Assembly (NCBI GenBank): GCA_016869375.1
Contig: VGEH01000023.1
Location: 1-41,279, forward strand
Direction: 5' to 3'
DNA length: 41,279 nt
Source of the DNA: Alphaproteobacteria bacterium
GTDB lineage: Bacteria > Pseudomonadota > Alphaproteobacteria > SHVZ01
Shown: in pieces, positions 26,794 to 35,652 of the stretch
Position numbering within the stretch: position 1 is the first letter of the stretch
Layout of the letters: each line of letters opens with the position of its first letter
Made by a program: the position numbers and the translations under genes
The notes under the pieces: generated by a model
Seen by the model: only the letters and a program-made list of their open reading frames with translations
The model's database searches: none
Told to the model about the DNA's origin: nothing

Positions 26794-27714
26794 ATGGCTA
26801 TACCCTTTACGCTTCGCCAACTCGACTACTTCGTCGCCGTTGCCGAGCATGGAAGCGTCACGGCTGCCGCTGCGGTCCGCAATGTCGCGCAGCCATCGGT
26901 CTCGATCGCCGTGGGCGAGTTGGAGGCAGCGCTCGGCAAGTCGTTGTTCCGGCGGCGACCGGGCCAGAGGCTCGCGATCACGCCGGCGGGCCGGCAGCTT
27001 CTCATCCACGCAAGAACGGCCCTCGCCGCCGCGCAGCGGATTGCGAGCGGCAACAGGGACCGGACCGAGATCAAAGGCGAGATCGCAATTACGTGCTTTC
27101 GCGACATCGGCGCCTACTATCTTCCACGACTGATTGCGGCCTTCGCCGCACGCTATCCGGACGTCACCTTCAGGCTAGCCGAGGGCAACCTGGCGGAGGT
27201 TCGCACCGACATCGCCGACGGACGCTGCGATCTCGCCATCACCTACGATATAGAGCTCGACCTCCACGGGATCAGTCGCAGCACGATCCATCGCCTCTTC
27301 CCCCACGCACTCCTGCCCAAGAATCATCGTCTTGCCCGTCGCAGCAAGGTGCGGCTGGTCGAGCTGGCCTCCGAACGGCTGGTGCTCGAAGACTTTCCGC
27401 TGACCTATGAGTATTTCATCACGATGTTTCGGCTCCGCGGCATAGAGCCGCCGAGCGTTCAGCTCACCCCCAGCTTCGAAATGCAGCGCGGCCTGATCGC
27501 GAACGGCTGGGGCGTCGGGCTCTCCTGCATAAGGCCGAAACCCGATTTCAGCTACGATGGCCAGCCGATCGCCTGCCGCCCGCTCGCCACCGCGGAGCCT
27601 TCGTCAGACATCGCCATCGCCCATCTGGGCCGAGAAACCCTGACGCCGCCGGCAGCCGAATTTCTGGCCTCGGCGCTCAAATTCTACCGCAACCTCTCGA
27701 CCGTCCAGGCATGA
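26794..27714 (+). CDS. LysR-type transcriptional regulator
   Basis: A 306-residue LysR regulator. The N-terminal winged helix-turn-helix begins FTLRQLDYFVAVAEHGSVTAAA, and the substrate-binding domain starts near residue 90. The ATG at 26794 is preferred over the one at 26779 because a palindrome covers the earlier codon; neither has a strong ribosome site. It diverges from the six-gene cluster running 26706 down to 20179 and most likely controls it in response to the cluster's substrate or a breakdown product. The effector cannot be read from sequence. The phosphatase gene follows 42 bp downstream. Confidence 0.92.
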   Translation: MAIPFTLRQLDYFVAVAEHGSVTAAAAVRNVAQPSVSIAVGELEAALGKSLFRRRPGQRLAITPAGRQLLIHARTALAAAQRIASGNRDRTEIKGEIAITCFRDIGAYYLPRLIAAFAARYPDVTFRLAEGNLAEVRTDIADGRCDLAITYDIELDLHGISRSTIHRLFPHALLPKNHRLARRSKVRLVELASERLVLEDFPLTYEYFITMFRLRGIEPPSVQLTPSFEMQRGLIANGWGVGLSCIRPKPDFSYDGQPIACRPLATAEPSSDIAIAHLGRETLTPPAAEFLASALKFYRNLSTVQA

Positions 27715-27756
27715 CGGCCTCTTGGCAGCCTGTCCCCGCCATGATCGACTAGGACG

Positions 27757-28308
27757 ATGGCCAAGACCATCCATCTTATTCGCCACGCGCAGTCGACCTT
27801 CAATGCCGCCTGGATCGAGGCGGCCGCCGATCCTTTCCATTTCGATGCGCGGCTGTCTCCCCTCGGCCTCCGCCAGGTCGAGGAGGCCCGCTCACGCGCC
27901 CGTGCGCTGCCTTGCGATGTCGTGATCACGACGCCGCTGACCCGCGCGCTGCAGACCGCGACCGGCCTCTTCGGCGATCATGCCAGGATCGAGGTGCAGT
28001 GCCTTCACCGGGAATGGCAGGAGCACAGCTGCGACATGGGCCGATCGCCCAAGCTGCTGGCCCGGGAGTTCCCCGGCCTCGCCTTCGATCACCTCGACGA
28101 TCCCTGGTGGCACCACGAGGACCCGGACGCCAACGGCGTCGTGATCGAGCCGACGGACTCGCTCCATGCGCGGCTCGCCGAGTTCCCGCGATGGGTGATG
28201 GCGCGACCGGAGACCTCGATCGTCGTCGTCGGCCACGGCGCCTTCTTCAGCCACCTGATCGGCCGCGTTCCGGCAAACTGCGAAATCGTCGCCTGGCAAC
28301 CCGCCTGA
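27757..28308 (+). CDS. Histidine phosphatase family protein
   Basis: A 183-residue phosphoglycerate-mutase-like phosphatase. The catalytic motif LIRHAQST places the nucleophile at His10, and the second His is in VVVGHGAFF. An Arg in TPLTRALQTA is the usual phosphate ligand. Substrates in this family range widely, from sugar phosphates to phosphoproteins and nucleotides, and none is indicated here. A short AGGA sits just before the ATG. Its stop is TGATG, overlapping an ATG in frame with the next gene, but the binding protein more likely starts at 28347. It is probably co-transcribed with that gene. Confidence 0.88.
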   Translation: MAKTIHLIRHAQSTFNAAWIEAAADPFHFDARLSPLGLRQVEEARSRARALPCDVVITTPLTRALQTATGLFGDHARIEVQCLHREWQEHSCDMGRSPKLLAREFPGLAFDHLDDPWWHHEDPDANGVVIEPTDSLHARLAEFPRWVMARPETSIVVVGHGAFFSHLIGRVPANCEIVAWQPA

Positions 28309-28346
28309 TGCGACACTTAAGATCATTCCAGCATGGGAGACGTCGC

Positions 28347-29927
28347 ATGCATCGAGCCCTAGCGTCAGCCTTTGCCATTGCCCTCCTCGCCGCTTCCGGC
28401 GCCTCGGCGCAGACCACGCTCAAGATGGTTCCGCAGGCGGATCTGCGCGTGCTCGACTCCGTCTATACGACGGTGACGATCACCAACAACTACTCGCGCA
28501 TGGTCTACGACACGCTGTTCGGCATGGATTCCAAATACGTGCCGAAGCCGCAGATGGTCGAGTCCTACACCGCGAGCGACGACAAGCTCATCTGGACTTT
28601 CGTGCTGCGTCCCGGCCTCAAATTCCATGACGGCTCGCCCGTCACCTCGAAGGACGTCGTCGCCTCCTTCAAGCGCTGGCAGACCCGCGCCGTCGACGGC
28701 AAGGTGCTGATGTCGCGCATCGCCGAATTCCAGACGCCCAATGACCGCACCTTCGTCTTCAAGCTGAAGCAACCCTACGGGATGATGCTGGAGACGCTGG
28801 CAGGCGCGGCCAACACCTTCTTCATCCTGCGCGAGAAGGACGCGGCGACCGACGCCTTCGCCGAGGTCAAGGAATCGGTCGGCTCCGGCCCGTTCAAATT
28901 CATCCGCGAGGCCTGGGTTCCGGGCGCCATGGTCGCCTTCGCCAAGAACACCGATTACGTGCCACGGGCCGAGCCGCCCGACGGCCAGTCCGGCGGCAAG
29001 GTGGTCAAGGTCGACCGCGTCGAGTGGCCCTACATCCCCGACACCAACACGGCCGTACAGGCGCTCCAGCGCGGCGAAGTCGACATGGTCGAGGTCATCA
29101 GCCACGACATGATCCCGGCTCTGTCCAAGGACCCGAACATTCAGCTTCATATCCTCGATCCGATCGGCTTCCAGGCGACAATCCGCCCCAATCACCTGGT
29201 GCCGCCCTTCAACAATCCGAAGGCGCGCCAGGCCCTCTTCCTGATCGGCGAGCAGACCGACTACCTGACCGCGATGGTGGGGTCCGACAAGCAGTACCAG
29301 CGCGTCTGCTTCGCCGCCTTCATCTGCGGCTCGCCCGGCGAGTCGAGTGTCGGCGTCGACGCGATCAAGCAGAAGAACGTGGCGAAGGCGAAGCAGCTCT
29401 TCGCCGAAGCCGGCTACAAGGGCGACCCGATCGTCGTCATGACGCCGACCGACCAGTTCCTGATCCACACCATGACGCTGGTGACGGCGCAGCTGCTGCG
29501 CGAAGCCGGCATCAACGTCGACCTGCAGGCGATGGACTGGGGCGCGGTCACCCAGCGCCGGCTCAACAAGAACGATCCGAAGATCGACCGCGCCGGCTGG
29601 CACATCGCCCAGACCACCTGGCCCGGCCGCATCCAGTCGAACCCCTTCACCAACCTCTTCGCCTCGACCTCCTGCGACGGCCGCAACTCCTGGGGCCTTC
29701 CCTGCGACGAGGCGATGGAGAAGCTGCGCCTCTCCTATCTCGAAGCGCCTAACGCCGACGAGCGGAAGAAGATCATCGACGAGCTCCAGGCCAAGTTCCT
29801 CGAGGTCGTGCCCTACGTACCGATCGGCCAGTTCACCCGGCCGGTCGCCTACCGCAAGGAGCTCAAGGGCATCGTGCATCCCTCCTGGGACATCACGCTC
29901 TGGAACATCGAGAAGGTGCGGAACTAG
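28347..29927 (+). CDS. Peptide-type ABC transporter substrate-binding protein (paralog)
   Basis: A 526-residue periplasmic binding protein of SBP family 5. The signal peptide covers about residues 1-21 and ends in ASA. RPGLKFHDGSPVTSKDVV near residue 90 and GSGPFKF are family signatures. It shares DLRVLD, MVYDTLF, KNTDYVPR and VPYVPIGQF-type segments with the binding protein at 22446-24050 and is its in-window paralog. The ATG at 28347 has GGGAG 8 nt upstream; an ATG at 28308 in the same frame would add a 13-residue basic extension. The stop codon overlaps the convergent lyase stop (CTAG). Its permease partners are not adjacent. Ligand unknown. Confidence 0.92.
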   Translation: MHRALASAFAIALLAASGASAQTTLKMVPQADLRVLDSVYTTVTITNNYSRMVYDTLFGMDSKYVPKPQMVESYTASDDKLIWTFVLRPGLKFHDGSPVTSKDVVASFKRWQTRAVDGKVLMSRIAEFQTPNDRTFVFKLKQPYGMMLETLAGAANTFFILREKDAATDAFAEVKESVGSGPFKFIREAWVPGAMVAFAKNTDYVPRAEPPDGQSGGKVVKVDRVEWPYIPDTNTAVQALQRGEVDMVEVISHDMIPALSKDPNIQLHILDPIGFQATIRPNHLVPPFNNPKARQALFLIGEQTDYLTAMVGSDKQYQRVCFAAFICGSPGESSVGVDAIKQKNVAKAKQLFAEAGYKGDPIVVMTPTDQFLIHTMTLVTAQLLREAGINVDLQAMDWGAVTQRRLNKNDPKIDRAGWHIAQTTWPGRIQSNPFTNLFASTSCDGRNSWGLPCDEAMEKLRLSYLEAPNADERKKIIDELQAKFLEVVPYVPIGQFTRPVAYRKELKGIVHPSWDITLWNIEKVRN

Positions 29928-31423
29928 ACCTGCTTGAGCCCGGTCGCGGCGGCATCGAGCCGCCGCGCCGCGCTCTCCATGCGGCCGCGATAGGCGTCGA
30001 GCCAGCCGCGCGCCTGGCCGATCTCGTTACGATAGCAGGCGAAGGCAGCCTTCAACGCCTCGGGCGCCGGGCCGCCCGGCATGGTACGCACGGCGACGAA
30101 GTGCTCCGGCGTGGTGACGCGCCGGAACTCGGCCTCGGATAGTTTCGGCGTGCGACCGGCGACCTCGCGGAAGGCCTCGGCGAAGGCCGACATCGGCACG
30201 GTGCCGAAGCGCTCGCCGGTATCGATCATACGCCGTGCCAGCTTGGCGGCGATCTCATGCGCCTGTCGAAACGACAATCCCTCGGCGCGCACCAGCGAGT
30301 CGGCGAGCTCGGTCACGGTGATGCAGGCCTCTTCGATGTGCTTGCGCACCTTCGCCTCGTCGATGCGGACCGACCCGATGAACCCGGCGAGCAGCGCGAT
30401 GGCACGGTGGCCGGTATCGAAGGCCTCGTAGCCCGCCGCCTGCACCTCGCCTTCGGAGTCGTTCATGTCGGTGAAGGGCGTGTTGTGCACGGCGGTGATC
30501 ACCGCCTCGGCACGCGCGGAGGCCAGCGACAGCATCAGCCGCAGATGCTCGACCGGCACGGGGTTGCGCTTCTGCGGCATGATCGAGCTGATCTGCACAT
30601 AGGCGTTCGGCACGTAGAGATGGCCGATCTCGAAGCCGGTCCAGGCGTTCAGATCCTGGACGAAGCGGCCGAGATGGACGAAGACCAGCTTGAGCGCTGA
30701 ATAGACGCTGGTCGCGTAGTCGACCGCGGCGATGCAGCCATAGGAATTCTCCTGCACCTCGGCGAAGCCCAGCAGATCCGCCATGCGCGCACGGTCGAGG
30801 TCGAAGCCGGACGTCGTGATCGCCGCCGCCCCCATGCTCGACTTGTCGGGATAACGAGCCGCATGCGTGATGCGCTCGATGTCGCGGATCAGCATCTCGA
30901 CCAGCGCCGCGAGGTAATGGCCGAAGGTCGAGGGCTGCGCCGGCTGGCCATGGGTGTATGCCACGATCAGCGTGTCGCGGTTCTTCTCGGCCACCGTCAG
31001 CGCCGTCTCGACCAATCCGATCATCGCCTCGACAAACGGGATCAGGCGTTCCTTCAGCGCCAGCTTGAAGACCGTGTGGTCGATGTCGTTGCGCGAGCGG
31101 CCGGTATGCAGCTTGCCGGCGACCTCGACGCCGAGCCGGCGCTTCAGCTCCGATTCGACATAGAAGAAGAAATCCTCGTGCTCCCCGGTGTAGTCGAGCT
31201 TGGCGACGTCGACCGTCCTCACGATGTCGTCGAGCGCCTTCAGGATCGCGCCTGCCTCGGCGCGGCTCAGGAGATTCTTCTCGGCAAGCATCACCGCGCT
31301 GGCGCGGTTGATGCGCATCTGATGCTGCCAGTGATGCTTCTTCACGCCTTCGAACAGCGGCGCCAGCACCGTGTCCTTGTAGACAGGTGCCGGAAAAACA
31401 CTGTCGTCCTTCGTCGCGGCCAT
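29924..31423 (-). CDS. Argininosuccinate lyase / fumarase-superfamily C-N lyase
   Basis: A 499-residue lyase of the ArgH branch of the aspartase/fumarase superfamily. The signature SSIMPQKRNP (279-288) carries the catalytic Ser; HTGRSRND (106-113) and AYTHGQPAQPSTFGHYL (156-171 region) are the other active-site segments. Canonical ArgH is about 460 residues and starts with a WGGRF motif, which is absent. The THxQ region also departs from the usual THLQ. It may cleave another N-substituted aspartate, as the EDDS lyase of Chelativorans does, rather than argininosuccinate. It is convergent with a binding-protein gene and divergent from the PIG-L gene, with no arginine biosynthesis genes nearby. 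Substrate open. Confidence 0.85.
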   Translation of the reverse strand: MAATKDDSVFPAPVYKDTVLAPLFEGVKKHHWQHQMRINRASAVMLAEKNLLSRAEAGAILKALDDIVRTVDVAKLDYTGEHEDFFFYVESELKRRLGVEVAGKLHTGRSRNDIDHTVFKLALKERLIPFVEAMIGLVETALTVAEKNRDTLIVAYTHGQPAQPSTFGHYLAALVEMLIRDIERITHAARYPDKSSMGAAAITTSGFDLDRARMADLLGFAEVQENSYGCIAAVDYATSVYSALKLVFVHLGRFVQDLNAWTGFEIGHLYVPNAYVQISSIMPQKRNPVPVEHLRLMLSLASARAEAVITAVHNTPFTDMNDSEGEVQAAGYEAFDTGHRAIALLAGFIGSVRIDEAKVRKHIEEACITVTELADSLVRAEGLSFRQAHEIAAKLARRMIDTGERFGTVPMSAFAEAFREVAGRTPKLSEAEFRRVTTPEHFVAVRTMPGGPAPEALKAAFACYRNEIGQARGWLDAYRGRMESAARRLDAAATGLKQV

Positions 31424-31514
31424 CAGATACCAAGCCTTTTCGCGATATTTGGTCGGAAAGCGGGCGGATGCTCGTGGACATAAGCGGGCACGTCAATAAG
31501 CATAGCAGCCCGTG

Positions 31515-33932
31515 ATGGATTCTTCCGACGAACAAGCCCGCGCGCATCGCCGCATCGCGCGACAGGCGGCGACGAGCCCGCTGGTCGAGCTGTGGAACGC
31601 GCTGCTGCCGCTGCGTTCGGCCTTGAGCTTCATGATGACCGGGGCGCATCCGGACGACGAGGCGAGCGGCCTTCTCGCGCGCCTCGCCAAGAAGGACGGC
31701 GCCCGCACCATCTATGTCTGCGCCACGCGCGGCCAGGGCGGCCAGAACGCGCTCGGGTCCGAATCCGGCGATGCGCTGGCCGCCATCCGCACGCGCGAGA
31801 TGGAGGAAGCGGCGCGCATCCTCGACATGGAGGTGCACTGGCTCGATCGCGGCTTCGGCGATCCGATCTCGGATTTCGGCTTCGCCAAGACGGCCGAGGC
31901 GACGACCGCCATCTGGGGCGAGGAGCGCCTGATGGAGCGGCTGGTGCGCGTGATAAGGACGGCGCGCCCCGACATTATCTGCCCGACCTTCCTCGATGTC
32001 GGCGGCCAGCACGGCCATCACCGCGCGATGACGCGCGCGGCACTCCGCGCCTATGACGTCGCCGCCGATCCGGAGGCCTTCCCTGAGCATCTCGCAGCCG
32101 GACTCGCGCCCTGGCGCATCGCCAAGCTCTACCTCCCGGCCTTCTCCGGCGCCGGCGGCAGCTATGACGACGCCGAGCCGCCTCCGCCGGCGACGGTCGA
32201 GGTCGATATCGGCGGCTACGACCGGGTTCTCGGTGCCACCTATGCGCAGATCGGCGAATGGTCGCGCGCCTGCCATCGGACCCAGGAGATGGGCCTGTGG
32301 CGCGGAGAAAGGCCAGCGCATGTGCCGCTGCACCGGCTGCAAAGCCGGCTCTCGTCCGGCAATGCCAAGACCTCTCTTTTCGACGGGCTGCCGCAACGCC
32401 TCGGCGATCTCGCCGAGCGCTTCGATGCGGCGCAGGGCGATGCGCTCCGCCGCATCGACGCGGCCATCGACCTGGCCTTCGCGCGGTTCCCGGATTTCGA
32501 CGGCGTCGCCGCAGCGATCCATTCCGGCCTGCGTGCCGTCGACGAGGCGGAAGCGCGCCTCGATCCGCCGCCGGACCCGCATGCCGACGATCTGAGCCAT
32601 CGCCTGGCGATCAAGCGCCACCAGCTCGCACGGACAAGCCGGATCGCGCTCTCGCTGGTCGCGCGGATCGAACTTCCGGACACCATCGTCGCCGGCAAGC
32701 TCGCAGAAGCGAGGCTGTCGGTCTTCTACGGCCGGCCGAAGGTCCTCGCCTCGCTAGCCGCGGTCACCGGCGACGGCGTGACCATGGAGCCGGACGACCA
32801 CGGCGTCGCGCGGATGATGCTTCCGCAATCGCGCCCGTTTCGCTCGCATTTCGACCCGCTGTCGCCCGCCGCCCCCGTCGTCGCCCGCCTTCGCTACTTC
32901 GTCGAGGGTCAGGAGATCGAGCAGACGCTGGCTCCCGACGACGCCCCGATGATCGTGCCGCCCGTCGCACTCGAGCCGCGGTCCGATCGCCTCGTGGTCC
33001 GCGCCGGAACGCCCGCCTTCGATCTCCGCATCGGTGTCCGCAATAACACCGGCGACAAGATCGAGACCACGATCGCCGTCGCCGAGGCGCGAACGCCGCT
33101 CACCCTGGCTCCGGGCGGATCAACCGATGTCGATCTCCGCGTCGCTGCGCCGCGGCCCGGCCGCCATCGGCTTGCCGTCGCCGCGGCCGGCGTCGAGCAT
33201 GGGCGCGCACGCTCACAGGCCTATCCGCATGTCGGGCGCACGAGCTGGATCGAGCCGGCGGAGGTCGAGCTGCTGGTCATCGACTCGGCAATCCCGGATC
33301 ACGTACGGATCGGCTATGTCGATGCCGGAACTGATCGCACCGCCTTCTGGCTCGGTCAGCTCGGCCTCGATGTCATGCCGCTCGACAGCGAGGATTTCGC
33401 GGCCGGCGATCTCGCGCGCTTCGATACGATCGTCGTCGGCGTCAAAGCCTTCTCGCGGCCGGAGCTGGCGCGATCGCGAAGCCGGCTCCACGACTTCGTG
33501 CGCGGCGGCGGGCATCTGGTAACTCAGTTCCACCGCTCCCAGGACGGCTGGGACGGCGCCGCGCCCGAGCGGCTGGAGATCGGCCATCCCTCGATCCGCT
33601 GGCGCGTCTGCGATCCGGCCGCACCAATAATCGTGCTGGTGCCCGATCACCCGCTGCTCACCTATCCCAATCGCATCGGGCCTGAGGATTGGCAGGGATG
33701 GAAAAAGGAGCGCGGCCTCTACTTCGCCGCCTCCTGGCATGACGCGTATCAGCCGCTGCTCGCGCTCGCCGATCCGGGCGAGGCGCCGCTAAAGGGCGGA
33801 CTGCTCTCGGCACGGATCGGCGAAGGCCGGCACACGCATGTGAGCCTGACGCTCTCGCATCAGATGGACGAGCTCGTGCCGGGCGCCTTCCGCCTCTTTG
33901 CCAACCTCGTCCAGGCAGAAAAAAACGCCTAG
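31515..33932 (+). CDS. PIG-L family deacetylase with C-terminal amidotransferase-like domain
   Basis: An 805-residue protein. The N-terminal PIG-L (LmbE) domain (about 35-270) has the zinc motif GAHPDDE (His45, Asp47, Asp48) and a histidine cluster QHGHHR (165-170). Such domains remove acetyl groups from N-acetyl amino sugars or cleave related amides. The middle (about 400-560) is beta-rich and Pro-rich. The last ~220 residues (from VELLVIDSAIPDHVRIGY) look like a ThuA/class I amidotransferase-like fold, with no obvious catalytic Cys. No signal peptide is seen. An alternative GTG at 31512 adds one residue. It is 115 bp upstream of a peptide-type transporter operon and may process its cargo. 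Confidence 0.85.
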   Translation: MDSSDEQARAHRRIARQAATSPLVELWNALLPLRSALSFMMTGAHPDDEASGLLARLAKKDGARTIYVCATRGQGGQNALGSESGDALAAIRTREMEEAARILDMEVHWLDRGFGDPISDFGFAKTAEATTAIWGEERLMERLVRVIRTARPDIICPTFLDVGGQHGHHRAMTRAALRAYDVAADPEAFPEHLAAGLAPWRIAKLYLPAFSGAGGSYDDAEPPPPATVEVDIGGYDRVLGATYAQIGEWSRACHRTQEMGLWRGERPAHVPLHRLQSRLSSGNAKTSLFDGLPQRLGDLAERFDAAQGDALRRIDAAIDLAFARFPDFDGVAAAIHSGLRAVDEAEARLDPPPDPHADDLSHRLAIKRHQLARTSRIALSLVARIELPDTIVAGKLAEARLSVFYGRPKVLASLAAVTGDGVTMEPDDHGVARMMLPQSRPFRSHFDPLSPAAPVVARLRYFVEGQEIEQTLAPDDAPMIVPPVALEPRSDRLVVRAGTPAFDLRIGVRNNTGDKIETTIAVAEARTPLTLAPGGSTDVDLRVAAPRPGRHRLAVAAAGVEHGRARSQAYPHVGRTSWIEPAEVELLVIDSAIPDHVRIGYVDAGTDRTAFWLGQLGLDVMPLDSEDFAAGDLARFDTIVVGVKAFSRPELARSRSRLHDFVRGGGHLVTQFHRSQDGWDGAAPERLEIGHPSIRWRVCDPAAPIIVLVPDHPLLTYPNRIGPEDWQGWKKERGLYFAASWHDAYQPLLALADPGEAPLKGGLLSARIGEGRHTHVSLTLSHQMDELVPGAFRLFANLVQAEKNA

Positions 33933-33988
33933 AGAAGCGGCAGCTGACGCACTTTTCCTTCCCTCCTTGCACCTTCATCCGGTCCGCG

Positions 33989-34017
33989 TTGACATTGGTG
34001 GCCGCGAGTGGCGCAAT
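33989..34017 (+). promoter_or_regulatory. Possible sigma-70-type promoter for the transporter operon
   Basis: A perfect -35 hexamer TTGACA (33989-33994) is followed after 17 bp by CGCAAT, a poor -10 match. It sits about 30 bp before the binding-protein start in the 115-bp gap after the PIG-L gene. Only the -35 is convincing. Confidence 0.3.
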
Positions 34018-34047
34018 CCCCGGCATCTTCCCCACAAGGAGCCGACG

Positions 34048-35652
34048 ATGGCGCCTCGCTTGACCCGTCGTACTCTCGTTCAAGGCGCGCTCGGCGCTGC
34101 CGGTTCGAGCCTCGTGCCGTGGCGCGCCTATGCGCAAGGCAAGCGCGGCGGCGTGCTGATGGTCGCCGCCGACACCGAGCCCGCGCACTGGAACGGCGCG
34201 ATCCTCGCCAGCAACGGCGTCTTCTTCGTCTCGAGCAAGGTGCTGGAGCCGCTCGCCGACCAGGCCTTCGGCGGCAACGGCATCAAGCCGGTGCTGGCGA
34301 CATCGTGGACGCCGGCCGCCGACGGCCGCAGCATCACCTTCCAGCTCCGCTCCGGCGTGAAATGGCACGACGGCAAGGACTTCAGCTCCGCCGACGTCGC
34401 CTTCTCGGCGATGGAGATCTGGAAGAAGCTGCAGAATTTCGGCCGCGTCCTCTTCAAGGACCTGGAGGCGGTCGAAACGCCGAACGCGACCACCGCAATC
34501 TTCCGCTTCGCCAAGCCGATCCCGAGCCAGCTCATCGTCAACGCGCTGCCGGCGGTCTCGACCGTGGTGCCGAAGCATCTCTACGAGAACACGGACGCGA
34601 CGCAAGCAGCACACCCGCAGAACCAGAAGCCGGTCGGCACCGGCCCCTACACCTTCGCCGAGCACAAGCGCGGCGAGTTCGTCCGCCTCGAGCGCAATCC
34701 CAGCTACTGGGCATCGGGCCAACCGCTGGTCGACCGCATCCTGTACCGGCGCATGGCCGACAAGGGCGCCATCGCCGCCGCGCATGAATCCGGCGACATC
34801 CTGCTCTCCTGCTTCAGCGCCGTGTCGACGCCCGATGCGATCCGGCTCGGCAAGGTCAAAGGCCTGCAGGTCTCGACCAAGGGCTATGAGGGCATCCTCT
34901 ACACCGCGACGATCGAGATCAATCACCGCCGGAAGGAGCTGGCCGACGCCCGCGTACGCCGCGCCATCCGGCATGCGATCGATCCGAAGTTCATGCTGGA
35001 GACCGTGTTCAACGGTTTCGGCGCCATCGCGACCGGCCCGATCCCGGCGAGCGGCGCGCCGTTCTACACCACCGACGTGCCGCAATACGCCTTCGACACG
35101 GCGCGCGCCGAGGCGCTGCTGGACGAGGCCGGCTACAAGAAGGGCGCGGACGGGATGCGCTTCGCGCTAAAGCTCCTGCCGGCGCCTTTCTTCGAGCAGA
35201 CGCGGCTCACCGGCGATTATCTCCGCCAGGCGCTGCGCCGCATCGGCATCGATGCGCAGATCGAGGGCAACGACGCGCCGGGCCATATCAGGAAGGTATA
35301 CACGGAGCACGCCTTCGACCTCGCCGTGGCGGCGCTGGTCTACCGCAACGATCCGGCGATCTCGACCACCGTGCTCTACCGCTCCGGCACGCCTGCCGGC
35401 GTGCCCTTCGCCAACCAGTACGGCTATGCCGATCCGGAGATGGACAAGCTGATCGACCAGGCGGCGAGCGAGGTCAACGATGCGGAGCGCACGAAGCTCT
35501 ACGTCGCCTTCCAGAAGAAGGTGATGAACGACCTGCCGATCATCCCGCTGATCGACTTCCCATTCCTGTCGGTGGTCTCCGACAAGGTCGTCAACCACCA
35601 CAACACGCCGCGCTGGCCCTGCGCCTCCTGGGCGGATGTCAGCCTCGCCTGA
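34048..35652 (+). CDS. Dipeptide-type ABC substrate-binding protein with Tat signal
   Basis: A 534-residue SBP family 5 protein. The N-terminus RLTRRTLVQGALGAAGSS is a twin-arginine (Tat) export signal with a probable cut after AYA, so the protein is likely folded before export. The family segment QLRSGVKWHDGKDFSSADV lies near residue 105, followed by GTGPYTF. It is only distantly like the two other binding proteins here. AAGGAG lies 6 nt before the ATG. Its end overlaps the first permease gene by 17 bp, so it belongs with those permeases. Ligand unknown; family members bind peptides, metals or opines. Confidence 0.93.
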   Translation: MAPRLTRRTLVQGALGAAGSSLVPWRAYAQGKRGGVLMVAADTEPAHWNGAILASNGVFFVSSKVLEPLADQAFGGNGIKPVLATSWTPAADGRSITFQLRSGVKWHDGKDFSSADVAFSAMEIWKKLQNFGRVLFKDLEAVETPNATTAIFRFAKPIPSQLIVNALPAVSTVVPKHLYENTDATQAAHPQNQKPVGTGPYTFAEHKRGEFVRLERNPSYWASGQPLVDRILYRRMADKGAIAAAHESGDILLSCFSAVSTPDAIRLGKVKGLQVSTKGYEGILYTATIEINHRRKELADARVRRAIRHAIDPKFMLETVFNGFGAIATGPIPASGAPFYTTDVPQYAFDTARAEALLDEAGYKKGADGMRFALKLLPAPFFEQTRLTGDYLRQALRRIGIDAQIEGNDAPGHIRKVYTEHAFDLAVAALVYRNDPAISTTVLYRSGTPAGVPFANQYGYADPEMDKLIDQAASEVNDAERTKLYVAFQKKVMNDLPIIPLIDFPFLSVVSDKVVNHHNTPRWPCASWADVSLA

